Origin: Flavobacterium sp. LC2016-23
Lineage (GTDB): Bacteria > Bacteroidota > Bacteroidia > Flavobacteriales > Flavobacteriaceae
Direction: 5' to 3'
Length of the DNA: 51,097 nt
Assembly: GCF_009674775.1 (NCBI RefSeq)
Contig: NZ_WKKE01000031.1
Coordinates: 1-51,097 of the forward strand
Part shown: positions 25,595 through 34,112 of the stretch, one piece after another
Layout of the letters: each line of letters starts with the position of its first letter
How positions within the stretch are numbered: the stretch's first letter is position 1
The notes under the pieces: generated by a model
Told to the model about the DNA's origin: nothing
Seen by the model: only the letters and a program-made list of their open reading frames with translations
Database searches by the model: none
Made by a program: the position numbers and the translations under genes

Positions 25595-27019
25595 CTATTC
25601 GGCAAAACTCTCGTCTTTAAAGCCTATCAAATATAACTTATTTTTAGCACGTGTCATCGCAGTGTACAGCCATCTGATGTAATCGCGGTCAATTCCGTTT
25701 GGCAGATAAGGCTGTTCGACAAAAACCGTGTCCCACTGCCCTCCCTGCGATTTATGACAGGTAATGGCATACGAAAATTTCACCTGCAGGCCATTGAAAT
25801 ATTCGTTGTTTTTTACCTTTTGAAATTTCTTGTATTTGGTTGTCTCGTCTTCATAATCCTTCATGACTTCTTCGTATAAACGATTGGATTCTTCATACGT
25901 CAAAGAAGGAGATTCGCTTTTTATAGTGTCTAAAATTAAAACCGTTTCAAAAGGTTTCTGATCCGGATAATCGACCATTCTGATTTTAACTTTTGCAAAA
26001 TTGAATCCGTATAGCTCTTTGATACCAAAAAGTTCCAGCACTTCAATAATGTCCCCGTTGGCAATAAATCCGGCTTCGTCGGTTTCCTTTAGCCAAAAAT
26101 AATTATTCTTGACCACCATCAGGAAATCGCCAACCGAAAGTTCACTTTCTTTAAATAAAATCCTGGTCCTGATTTGCTCGTTGTACTGATTGGCTCTTTT
26201 ATTCGAACGAACTATAAAAGCCGTATCTTCAATGCTATAATTGCTGTAAGCTGTATTTATGGCGTCCTGAATATCATATCCATCGGTCAGTCTGACAATA
26301 TCTTTGAATTTTTTTACATTGAATTTAAATTCTGTTATAAAAGATTCTTTCAGCAGTTCCCGTAATTCCGTAGCATTATACAAAATCCCGGAATTTTCTT
26401 CCTGACGCATTACTTCATCCAGTTCGATATGTTCGATTTCTTTGTTATAATGAATGCCCAGCGTTTGCGTATCAAGCGCCGGACTAATGTCTAAATTCAC
26501 GGGAGGTAACTGTGCCGTGTCTCCCAAAAGGATCATTTTACAATTGGTCCCGGAATACACATAGGAAATCAAATCATCTAACAACGATCCGTTATCGTAC
26601 AATTTCGAATCTGAATTACTGTCTGAAATCATCGAAGCCTCATCGACAATAAAAATGGTGTTTTTGTGCTTGTTGAGCTGCCTTGTAAAAGCAACACCTC
26701 CTCCGGAAGACTTTTTAGGGAAATATATTTTTTTATGAATGGTAAATGCAGGCGTGTTCGAATAATTGGCGATTACTTTTGCAGCACGTCCGGTTGGGGC
26801 AAGCAAAACAAACTTCTTATTGATCTCACCCAGGTTATTTACAATCGTAGAGATTACGGTTGTTTTTCCGGTTCCGGCGTATCCTTTTAACACAAAAATG
26901 GTGTCATTGGCCGGTTCTGTCAGGAAAATAGCAATTTTCTGAAAAAATATATCCTGTTTATAGGTGGGAGCAAAAGGAAACTTTTTTTGTAAAACGCTGT
27001 AAAACAGTGATGAATTCAT
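25595..27019 (-). CDS. RecD-like AAA ATPase / DNA helicase
   Basis: The 474-residue superfamily 1 helicase carries Walker A GYAGTGKTTV near residue 46, Walker B 'IVDEASMI', the 'LLGDTAQLPP' motif III, and a UvrD/RecD-like C terminus with 'YAITCHKSQGGQWDTVFVE' and 'YTAMTRAKNKLYLIG'. Such small RecD2-like proteins are 5'-3' helicases thought to work in DNA repair or replication restart. It is shorter than RecD2 of Gram-positive bacteria and lacks that protein's long N-terminal extension. Confidence 0.88.
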   Translation of the reverse strand: MNSSLFYSVLQKKFPFAPTYKQDIFFQKIAIFLTEPANDTIFVLKGYAGTGKTTVISTIVNNLGEINKKFVLLAPTGRAAKVIANYSNTPAFTIHKKIYFPKKSSGGGVAFTRQLNKHKNTIFIVDEASMISDSNSDSKLYDNGSLLDDLISYVYSGTNCKMILLGDTAQLPPVNLDISPALDTQTLGIHYNKEIEHIELDEVMRQEENSGILYNATELRELLKESFITEFKFNVKKFKDIVRLTDGYDIQDAINTAYSNYSIEDTAFIVRSNKRANQYNEQIRTRILFKESELSVGDFLMVVKNNYFWLKETDEAGFIANGDIIEVLELFGIKELYGFNFAKVKIRMVDYPDQKPFETVLILDTIKSESPSLTYEESNRLYEEVMKDYEDETTKYKKFQKVKNNEYFNGLQVKFSYAITCHKSQGGQWDTVFVEQPYLPNGIDRDYIRWLYTAMTRAKNKLYLIGFKDESFAE

Positions 27020-27207
27020 AAGGTAAATTTGAACTGCAAAGTACGTTCATTTTACTGTCAAAGACAATTTCGGGAATCGATTTTAATACTACTATTTTTG
27101 AAAAGTGACCAATTGAAATTACAGAATTAATGAAAATATAATAAGGAGGTAACTTTACTAAAATGTTGTTTTTGAAATTGCAATTATTATTGTTGCTTTT
27201 TAATTTG

Positions 27208-27215
27208 TAAGTTTG
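27208..27215 (+). promoter_or_regulatory. -7 promoter box of the DUF3822-rsmD operon
   Basis: TAAGTTTG matches TAnnTTTG, 58 bases before the ATG at 27273. TTG triplets lie 12-15 bases upstream, a little close for the -33 element. Confidence 0.4.
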
Positions 27216-27272
27216 TGTTTTAACTAAATTCTTTCTTGACACTACAACAGGTAATGAATTGTAAATCAGATT

Positions 27273-28094
27273 ATGGCATTTCAAAATACTAATATTACAT
27301 CAAAAAAATACAAAAAACTTTCTATTCAGGTTTCACTGAGCGGATTTTCATTTTGTTGTTTTGACACGCTTAATAATAGCATCACTTCGTTTAATGAAGT
27401 AGAATTTACACCTACACAAAAAGGATCCAAAATAGAGGAATTGTACAGTGATGCTTTTAAAAAACATCCGGAATTAAAAGAGACTTATGATGACATTACC
27501 GTCATTCACAGTAACAACCTTTCGACTTTTGTGCCTACTGCCTTATTTGATGAAAATTATTTAGGAAGTTACCTGCAATACAATACCAAAGTTTTTGAAA
27601 CTGACTTTTTTACTTATGATCACATTTCAAATTACGAGATGAATACGGTCTACATACCCTATGTGAATATCAATAATTTTCTGATTGATCAGGTGGGTTC
27701 CTTTGATTACAAGCATGCCAACAGCATCTTAATTGAGAAAATACTGGAAGCTTCTAAAAATAACGACAATAAAAAAATGATCGTTAATTTTAATCCGGAT
27801 CATTTTGAACTGATTGTGGTACAGAACCAAAAACTATTGCTGTTCAACTCATTCGAATATCAGACACCGGAAGACTTTTTATATTATCTCCTTTTTACTG
27901 CCGAACAACTGAGTTTAAATCCCGAAAGTTTTCACCTTGAATTATTGGGAACAATAACCAGAAATGATCCTTTTTATGCCCTTGCGTATAAATACATTCG
28001 TAACGTTACATTTTTGGATGTAAGCAGGTTACAAGAAAAAAACAGCTACTCTACTGCTCAGAATCAAAAACATTATATCTTATTTCAATCATGA
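27273..28094 (+). CDS. DUF3822 family protein
   Basis: The 273-residue protein matches my memory of DUF3822, a Bacteroidota family found next to rsmD. The sequence begins 'MAFQNTNITSKKYKKLSIQ' and has an actin/ParM-like alternating pattern ('KMIVNFNPDHFELIVVQNQK' in the middle). No catalytic motif is visible. It overlaps rsmD by four bases (ATGA), so the two are translated together, which suggests a role around ribosome maturation or a shared regulation, not an established function. Confidence 0.82.
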   Translation: MAFQNTNITSKKYKKLSIQVSLSGFSFCCFDTLNNSITSFNEVEFTPTQKGSKIEELYSDAFKKHPELKETYDDITVIHSNNLSTFVPTALFDENYLGSYLQYNTKVFETDFFTYDHISNYEMNTVYIPYVNINNFLIDQVGSFDYKHANSILIEKILEASKNNDNKKMIVNFNPDHFELIVVQNQKLLLFNSFEYQTPEDFLYYLLFTAEQLSLNPESFHLELLGTITRNDPFYALAYKYIRNVTFLDVSRLQEKNSYSTAQNQKHYILFQS

Positions 28095-28696
28095 GAATCA
28101 TTTCAGGAAAATTCAAAGGACGCCGTATTTTTCCACCCAAAAACCTTCCTGTACGACCAACAACTGACATGAGTAAAGAGGCATTGTTTAATGTTCTGAA
28201 CAATCATTTTAGTTTTGAAGGCTTAAAGGTTCTGGACTTGTTTTCAGGTACCGGAAATATCAGTTTCGAATTCGCTTCACGAGGAAGTGCTCCTATTACC
28301 TCGGTTGATGGTGATTTTGGATGCGTAAAGTTCATCAAGCAGGTGGCGTCGGAATATGATTTTGAAATTGCCGCAACAAAAAGTGATGTTTTTAAATTCC
28401 TTGAAAACTGCAAAACTTCTTACGATATTATATTCGCAGACCCTCCGTACGGTTTAGACCAGGCTACTTTTGAAAAAATAGTCCTGACGGTTTTCGAAAG
28501 AGATTTGCTTCACGATGACGGGATGATGATTATCGAACATTCCAAATATACCAAAATGGAACATTTGAGCAATTTCTCTTTTCAGAAAAGTTATGGCGGT
28601 TCCTTTTTTACCTTCTTCGAATTGAATTCTACGGATGACGACGAAGAACTGGCCGATGAAACATCTAATAAAACTATAGAAGAAGATGAAGGATAA
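28091..28696 (+). CDS. rsmD: 16S rRNA (guanine(966)-N2)-methyltransferase
   Basis: The 201-residue protein has 'MRIISGKFKGRRI', 'RPTTDMSKEALFNVL', the SAM-binding 'VLDLFSGTGNISFE' and the catalytic 'FADPPYG', all typical of RsmD. It methylates G966 of 16S rRNA in the 30S subunit. A 15-residue acidic tail follows the usual end. It is translationally coupled to the DUF3822 gene and ends before a bidirectional terminator. Confidence 0.93.
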   Translation: MRIISGKFKGRRIFPPKNLPVRPTTDMSKEALFNVLNNHFSFEGLKVLDLFSGTGNISFEFASRGSAPITSVDGDFGCVKFIKQVASEYDFEIAATKSDVFKFLENCKTSYDIIFADPPYGLDQATFEKIVLTVFERDLLHDDGMMIIEHSKYTKMEHLSNFSFQKSYGGSFFTFFELNSTDDDEELADETSNKTIEEDEG

Positions 28697-28715
28697 ATTC
28701 TTCTTTTCAATCCTA

Positions 28716-28746
28716 AAAAAGTCTCCCGAAATTCAGGAGACTTTTT
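28716..28746. terminator. bidirectional terminator between rsmD and the receptor gene
   Basis: AAAAAGTCTCC (28716-28726) pairs with GGAGACTTTTT (28736-28746) around a nine-base loop, between two convergent genes. Confidence 0.9.
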
Positions 28747-28750
28747 GTTT

Positions 28751-30865
28751 TTATCGAATTCTGTTTTGATTTTCGTCGATAGTTCGCTCTTTAAATTCCG
28801 TTTCTTTTATCTTCCCGAAGGAATATTTTACGGCGATTGAAATCTCATGATTATCCACCACGTATCTTGTTTTAGAATGAATCGTATTGATGGTAAATTT
28901 TTCGGTTTCGATGTTATTTTTAAAAACATTATTGCAGCTCAGTGTAAATTTCCATTTTTGAAAGTACGTTTTTGAAACGGCCATAGCTACAATAAGTCTT
29001 GGATTTGTTTCAAAAACACCGGTTTTTTGCTTCGTTAAACCCCAAAAATTTAAAGTGAAGACATATTCTTTTGGAAGTCTGAATTCGTTATTGGAAGAAT
29101 AATACAAATAAGGTTCCGAGGCCAGAACTACTGCAGATTTATCCTCAATTTTTTCTAAAATAAAAACCAGAGAATTGGTTGTTGTCCAGAATTTATAAGT
29201 GAACGGCAGCGTAAAATCAAGTGATACTGCTGTGCTTTTATCAAAATTAATATCCTTGAACGTCATAATATTTTTTTGATCATCAAAAGAAAAACTATTG
29301 TAAACCGGATTATTGCTTTTAGTAAAACTTAATCTGACGGATTTATCATGATACTGAAAATTCGCAGCAATCTCATCTGAAATAGTCGGAACTAAATTAA
29401 TATTGCGCGCATATAAAAAGTACGGATTAATATAGGTAGCTCCCTGACTTAAAGACGAATAATTAGGTCTTGAAATGCTTTTGGCGTAGTTTACCAAAAT
29501 ACTTTTAACGCTGTCTATTGGAACTATAAACTGCATTTTCGGAAAAAGATTCGTGTAGTTTTTATGCAGTAATGGCAATTCGTCTGTTTTAAATTTCCCG
29601 GTTACTTTTGAGTTCTCAACCCTGAATCCCACAGAAAAATCGATTTTTTTAATTTTACCTGACAATTGCGTGTATCCGGATACATTTGCCTCTTTAAAAT
29701 CGTAAAAACTCAATTCATTTTCATCGGCTGCAGCATCAAAAACAGCCACATCCGATTTAGAATTTGCTGCTGAATACAGGCCGCCAAATTCAAATTTCAG
29801 TTCATTTTTAAATTTTTTCTCGAGATCCATTCTTCCCGAAAAATAATTAATTTCAAATTTCTGATCCCGGATTTGTGTCAGTTCAAATTGTGTATCATTA
29901 TAATTATCCTTTACATCGGTAAACAGACCCTGATCAAAATTAGAATACTGCAGGCCTGTAAAAAACTGTGTATCAATCGACTTTATCTTTTTCTGATAAT
30001 TTAAAAAGGAGTTGACAAAATTCTTTTTGCTTTCATTTCCCGTCCATGTGATCACATTATTTATTTCGCTGTTGTTTTTGTTATAAGTGACGGTATTGAT
30101 ATCAAAAGAATCTTTCTGCAGTTTGCTGTTCACACTAATCGAAAAATAATCATCGTCATTTATTTTATAGAACAAACCTCCCCCAAAAACAAACTGGTTT
30201 CTTTTTGTAAGCGCCGCTACATCATAATCGGATGCAATATTCGCCTGTGGAATCTGATATTTAATACTGTGGCTTTCCCAGGGCTGCAGTTTATTGTAAT
30301 TGAAATTTGCTTTCCATTCGAGTTTATTTTTTTTGAAATTTGAATTCAATCCAAGGTAATTGTTATACTGTTTTTTGAAAGAAGCGACTTCCGAAATTTC
30401 CGTTCTGAAACTGTCTTTTTTACTAAATTTCCTTGTAATTAAAATTACGGCCCGGCCTTCTGCTTCGTATTTGGAAGACGGATTCTGAATAATTTCAATC
30501 GTTTTGATATCAGTCACTGCCAAGGCATTCAGGTCATTTATTCCCGCTTTTTGATTATCGATATAAATCAGCGGACTTCCTTTTCCGATAACGGTAATAT
30601 TTTCCTGATCTGAACTGATCTGAACGGTTGGTAATTTTGCCAGTAAATCAACGGCATTCGGAATTGAATTATAAATCGAATTTGCAACGTCAACTTTTAT
30701 ATTTCCGTTGGTATTGGTGAACGTTTTTTTATTCTGAGTAATGACCACTTCCTCTAATTTATTTGAAATGCTGTCTTTTGGTGTTTCATTTTGAGCATTT
30801 CCGACAATTGAAAAACAGAATAATAACAGGGCGAGAATAATTTTTAAAAACATACAAATTTTCAT
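28751..30865 (-). CDS. outer-membrane beta-barrel receptor-like protein with plug
   Basis: The 704-residue protein starts with a signal peptide (MKICMFLKIILALLLFCF, cleavage near NAQ) followed directly by a plug-like segment ('EEVVITQNKKTFTNTNGNIK', 'VDLLAKLPTVQISSDQ', 'GSPLIYIDNQKA') and a long barrel of aromatic alternating strands. It lacks the carboxypeptidase-like domain that often precedes the plug in Bacteroidota, and no clear TonB box is seen. It belongs to the OMP_b-brl_3 type. It is divergent from a two-component system, which probably controls it through repeats in the shared spacer. Confidence 0.85.
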   Translation of the reverse strand: MKICMFLKIILALLLFCFSIVGNAQNETPKDSISNKLEEVVITQNKKTFTNTNGNIKVDVANSIYNSIPNAVDLLAKLPTVQISSDQENITVIGKGSPLIYIDNQKAGINDLNALAVTDIKTIEIIQNPSSKYEAEGRAVILITRKFSKKDSFRTEISEVASFKKQYNNYLGLNSNFKKNKLEWKANFNYNKLQPWESHSIKYQIPQANIASDYDVAALTKRNQFVFGGGLFYKINDDDYFSISVNSKLQKDSFDINTVTYNKNNSEINNVITWTGNESKKNFVNSFLNYQKKIKSIDTQFFTGLQYSNFDQGLFTDVKDNYNDTQFELTQIRDQKFEINYFSGRMDLEKKFKNELKFEFGGLYSAANSKSDVAVFDAAADENELSFYDFKEANVSGYTQLSGKIKKIDFSVGFRVENSKVTGKFKTDELPLLHKNYTNLFPKMQFIVPIDSVKSILVNYAKSISRPNYSSLSQGATYINPYFLYARNINLVPTISDEIAANFQYHDKSVRLSFTKSNNPVYNSFSFDDQKNIMTFKDINFDKSTAVSLDFTLPFTYKFWTTTNSLVFILEKIEDKSAVVLASEPYLYYSSNNEFRLPKEYVFTLNFWGLTKQKTGVFETNPRLIVAMAVSKTYFQKWKFTLSCNNVFKNNIETEKFTINTIHSKTRYVVDNHEISIAVKYSFGKIKETEFKERTIDENQNRIR

Positions 30866-30924
30866 TTGGCAATAATTTTCAGATTGAACTCCTGCAAAAA
30901 TGCTTCTAAAAAATTGCCGCGAAA

Positions 30925-30953
30925 GTTAATTGGAGGTTAATGCGGGGTTAATG
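30925..30953. promoter_or_regulatory. three GTTAAT repeats at exact 11-base spacing
   Basis: GTTAAT occurs at 30925-30930, 30936-30941 and 30947-30952, each start exactly 11 bases after the last. OmpR/PhoB-family regulators bind head-to-tail direct repeats of about 10-11 bases, one helical turn. The site is 24 bases upstream of the kinase gene's -7 box and 60 bases from the divergent receptor gene, next to an OmpR-type regulator gene. Confidence 0.7.
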
Positions 30954-30976
30954 CTTTAATTGTGTCTTAAAAGCAT

Positions 30977-30984
30977 TATTTTTG
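30977..30984 (+). promoter_or_regulatory. -7 promoter box of the kinase-regulator operon
   Basis: TATTTTTG matches TAnnTTTG and lies 19 bases before the ATG at 31004. A TTG at 30960-30962 is 14 bases upstream, closer than usual, which suits an activator-dependent promoter. Confidence 0.55.
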
Positions 30985-31003
30985 GAATGAATTTTCGATT
31001 TGT

Positions 31004-32362
31004 ATGAAACAAAGAATCAATTTATTAATAGCTTTTTCTGTCATCGCCCTGATTATTTTATCGGCGGTACAATGCTATCTGGTAAAAACTACTTATGATT
31101 ATAAAGTGGCGCAGTTTCATACCGAAATCAAAAATGAAATAGCGCAAATCTCAAACAATTACAGTGATATCGATGCTGTAATTGTATCGAAAAAAGAAGC
31201 GCTTTACAAACAATTAACCGAGAGTTACGTTCAGGGAAAAAAATCTAAAGCTGCGATTCAAAATGATATTGTTGACAATGAATTCAGAGATGCCCTGACG
31301 CTGAAAATCCAGCGTAAGTTTGAAAGGGAAATACCGAATCTGAGAATTGATTTTGCCATAGTCCTGAATAAATTCTTACTGTATCAAAACAACAAAAAAG
31401 CAGATACTATTTTCTCACAGAAACCTTTGATCCAAAATAAACTGTACGGAAATCTGACTTCTTTAAATCATGCTTTTTTGGTTCGGAATTATGTCGGCAC
31501 CACGAATGGAACATTTGAAAATCAGGAGTATAAATTACTGACGGAAGATTCGATGTACATTTCGGTAATCGACTGGAAACTGATTATTTTAAGGCGTATG
31601 GCCGTTGTCCTGACTTTGTCTTTGCTTTCTGTTTTCACTTTGATAATGCTTTTTATAATTGCGATCAAAGCCTTAATCAAGCAAAAAAAAGTAAGCGACG
31701 TCAAGACTGATTTTATAAATAATATTACACATGAACTCAAAACGCCTTTGGCAACCTTAGGCATTTCAACAAAAATATTAGAACAGAAAAACATTCGTGA
31801 TAACGACGAAAACTTCCATGCGATTGTGAATACCATCTCGCGCCAGAATAATCGTTTACAGAGCTTAATCGATCAGGTTCTGGCCAACTCACTGGCGGAA
31901 AACGAAATCGAGTTACAAAAAGAAAAAATCAATACTGAAACCTTTCTGCTTTCGATTGTAGAAGATTTTAAAATCGGGTACCCGAAAATTACAATTGAAA
32001 CCGATTTTCAAACGCAAAAAACGGTTTTGATTCTGGATAAATTTCATTTGACTACGGCTCTTTTAAATGTGCTCGAAAATGCCGTAAAATATGGTTCAAG
32101 CAATATTTCCGTAAAAACAAGAAAGCATCAGGATGAGTTTGCAATCAGTATTGAAGATGACGGAATCGGAATTTCGAAAAACAAACAAGCCCTTCTTTTT
32201 GAAAAATTTTACAGGGTCGAACAAGGCAATGTACACAATGCAAAAGGCCTCGGATTAGGTTTGTATTATGTGGATCAGATTATAAAAGCGCATCAGGGTT
32301 CGATTGCCGTAATGAGCGATTTGGGAAAAGGAGCGGTTTTTACGATTATGTTTAAAGTTTAA
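31004..32362 (+). CDS. membrane sensor histidine kinase
   Basis: The 452-residue protein has two membrane helices (about 7-27 and 197-222) flanking a periplasmic sensor of about 165 residues with no recognised fold. The dimerisation box 'FINNITHELKTPLATLG' places the phospho-acceptor at His243. The ATPase domain shows the N box ('LLNVLENAVKYG'), G1 ('EDDGIGIS') and G2 ('GLGLGLYYV'). The regulator gene starts 10 bases after its stop. It probably senses an envelope condition linked to the divergent receptor. Confidence 0.93.
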   Translation: MKQRINLLIAFSVIALIILSAVQCYLVKTTYDYKVAQFHTEIKNEIAQISNNYSDIDAVIVSKKEALYKQLTESYVQGKKSKAAIQNDIVDNEFRDALTLKIQRKFEREIPNLRIDFAIVLNKFLLYQNNKKADTIFSQKPLIQNKLYGNLTSLNHAFLVRNYVGTTNGTFENQEYKLLTEDSMYISVIDWKLIILRRMAVVLTLSLLSVFTLIMLFIIAIKALIKQKKVSDVKTDFINNITHELKTPLATLGISTKILEQKNIRDNDENFHAIVNTISRQNNRLQSLIDQVLANSLAENEIELQKEKINTETFLLSIVEDFKIGYPKITIETDFQTQKTVLILDKFHLTTALLNVLENAVKYGSSNISVKTRKHQDEFAISIEDDGIGISKNKQALLFEKFYRVEQGNVHNAKGLGLGLYYVDQIIKAHQGSIAVMSDLGKGAVFTIMFKV

Positions 32363-32372
32363 ATCCTTTCCA

Positions 32373-33062
32373 GTGAAAAAAATACTTTTAGCCGAAGATG
32401 ATTTTGATTTTGCCAACGTGCTCAGGCAATATCTGGAACTTTATCATTATGAAGTAATTTGGGCGGAAGATGGCGAAATCGCACTGGATCTTTTTAAAAA
32501 CCAGCACTTTGATATTTGTGTTTTTGATGTGATGATGCCTAAACTGGACGGTTTTTCATTAGCGGAAAAAATCATCAGAATAAATCCGGAAATTCCTTTT
32601 ATTTTCCTGACAGCTAAAAAACTAAAAGAAGACAAAATCATTGGTCTGAAACTAGGTGCAGACGATTATATCGTAAAACCTTTTGAAGCTGAAGAACTGA
32701 TTTTACGTTTGCAAAATATCTTAAAAAGAAGCCGTCAAAAAGACCTTTCAACGGAAACAGCAGAAATTCAGATTGGACTATATCTGTTTGACACCAAACG
32801 CCTGACTTTAAAACTAAACGATAAAAATCACCAGCTTACAGAAAAAGAAGCCGCTTTGATTCACTATTTTTATTTGCATAAAAACCAATTGCTGAAAAGA
32901 GAAGAAATCCTGAAAGCCATTTGGGGAAATGATGATTTTTTTTCCGGCAGAAGTATGGATGTTTACATCAGTAAAATCCGGAAATATTTTAAGGAAGATA
33001 CTACAATCAGTATCGAAAGTATCCGGAATATTGGTATTGAGTTTAAAGCAGAGAGGCTTTAG
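32373..33062 (+). CDS. OmpR-family response regulator
   Basis: The start is GTG, ten bases after the kinase stop. The 229-residue protein has a receiver domain (acidic pocket Asp9/Asp10, phospho-acceptor Asp52, Thr80, Lys102) and a winged-helix DNA-binding domain (about 130-229, 'LTEKEAALIHYFYLHKNQLL'). It is the expected partner of the upstream kinase. The 11-base-spaced repeats before the operon are its likely binding site, implying autoregulation and control of the receptor. Its stop codon overlaps that of the convergent gene. Confidence 0.94.
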   Translation: MKKILLAEDDFDFANVLRQYLELYHYEVIWAEDGEIALDLFKNQHFDICVFDVMMPKLDGFSLAEKIIRINPEIPFIFLTAKKLKEDKIIGLKLGADDYIVKPFEAEELILRLQNILKRSRQKDLSTETAEIQIGLYLFDTKRLTLKLNDKNHQLTEKEAALIHYFYLHKNQLLKREEILKAIWGNDDFFSGRSMDVYISKIRKYFKEDTTISIESIRNIGIEFKAERL

Positions 33063-33718
33063 TCTTTCTTTTTTTCAAATCCTAAATAATAGCTGATTCC
33101 CAACCCTAATGTTTCTGTATTCACTCTTGAACCGGAATGGTTTACTTCTGTTAAAGCTTTTCCCATATTCACTCCGTTATAATACAAATTGACAGAAATC
33201 GAATCATAACTATTATCCGAAAGTACAATATCGATTCCTAGTCCTATTCCGAACGAGTGCTGCCATTCGCTGACGGTTTCTTTTGTAGTAACAGAAGCCG
33301 AAGGTTTCGTCTGGTTGATGAGCGTATAATGACGATCTGCACCAATTTTCGAAACATTAAATCTCGGTAAGATCTGAATAAACACATCACCCGAATTTAC
33401 TTCTTTACTGTATAGGGAAATCTTGGGCGTCAGGTTAAAATTAAGAGCATATGCCTTACTGGTTCTGATATCGAGGGTATTTCCCAGTGCATCATTTCTG
33501 CTGTAATCCTCCAGGCTTCCTATAAAATAACTGACTCCAATTTCGGGTTTCAGAAAGCGATGCACTTTTACTTCTAAACCGGCTCCCACTTCTGCAAAGG
33601 AATTGTTTTCAAAGTCCGAATGCGAATAGGCTGAAATATTGGCAAATACTCTGGCATGTTGTGCATTTGATTTTAAACAGAACAAAACCAATAAAAAGAA
33701 AAGTGTTTTTTTTATCAT
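33059..33718 (-). CDS. small outer-membrane beta-barrel protein
   Basis: The 219-residue protein has a signal peptide (MIKKTLFFLLVLFCLKSNAQ) and eight or so alternating beta segments ending 'LGLGISYYLGFEKKKD', the pattern of an OmpA/PorT-type eight-stranded barrel. No function can be assigned. It is convergent with the response regulator and their stop codons overlap by three bases (TTAG shared, 33059-33062), leaving no space for a terminator. Confidence 0.8.
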   Translation of the reverse strand: MIKKTLFFLLVLFCLKSNAQHARVFANISAYSHSDFENNSFAEVGAGLEVKVHRFLKPEIGVSYFIGSLEDYSRNDALGNTLDIRTSKAYALNFNLTPKISLYSKEVNSGDVFIQILPRFNVSKIGADRHYTLINQTKPSASVTTKETVSEWQHSFGIGLGIDIVLSDNSYDSISVNLYYNGVNMGKALTEVNHSGSRVNTETLGLGISYYLGFEKKKD

Positions 33719-33884
33719 AGCTTATTTTCCAATTAACCCGACCTAAGGCAAGATTGGCAACTGGCGCAAATATAGTATTAAAACATTGCCATGATATAAA
33801 AAACAGATTATTTTCTTACATATTCAACCGTAAATCTTATAATCTGCACCTGTAATTGTATAACTAATTCACTATTAATTCAAA

Positions 33885-33892
33885 TACATTTG
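33885..33892 (+). promoter_or_regulatory. -7 promoter box of the small membrane protein gene
   Basis: TACATTTG matches TAnnTTTG, 26 bases before the ATG at 33918. Confidence 0.55.
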
Positions 33893-33917
33893 CTGTTAAC
33901 ATTTAAAAACACAAATT

Positions 33918-34112
33918 ATGAATCTAAAAAGATTTTTCGGAGGATTACTTACCGTTCTGGGTATTATTGGCCTAATTTACACAGCAGTTATTTTTGCAGG
34001 CACTTCTGGGGAAACCAGAGATGTAAAATCCTTAATCATTTACGGAATACTGGGGATAGTCTTTTTTATGTCAGGAATCAGTTTGGTTCGCGGGACAAAA
34101 GACGAATCTTAG
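33918..34112 (+). CDS. small two-helix membrane protein
   Basis: The 64-residue protein has two hydrophobic helices (about 6-27 and 39-58) separated by a short polar loop and ends in charged residues. I do not recognise the family; it may be a conserved flavobacterial membrane protein. A consensus -7 box and correct start spacing support expression. A longer overlapping frame at 33890 is ruled out by composition. Its stop overlaps the convergent panE-like gene in the same TTAG arrangement seen at 33059. Confidence 0.7.
   Translation: MNLKRFFGGLLTVLGIIGLIYTAVIFAGTSGETRDVKSLIIYGILGIVFFMSGISLVRGTKDES

Noticed and set aside
26958..27284. 108-codon minus-strand open frame upstream of DUF3822
   Set aside because: It overlaps the start of both the helicase gene and the DUF3822 gene, has no family-like features, and its composition follows the AT-rich spacer.
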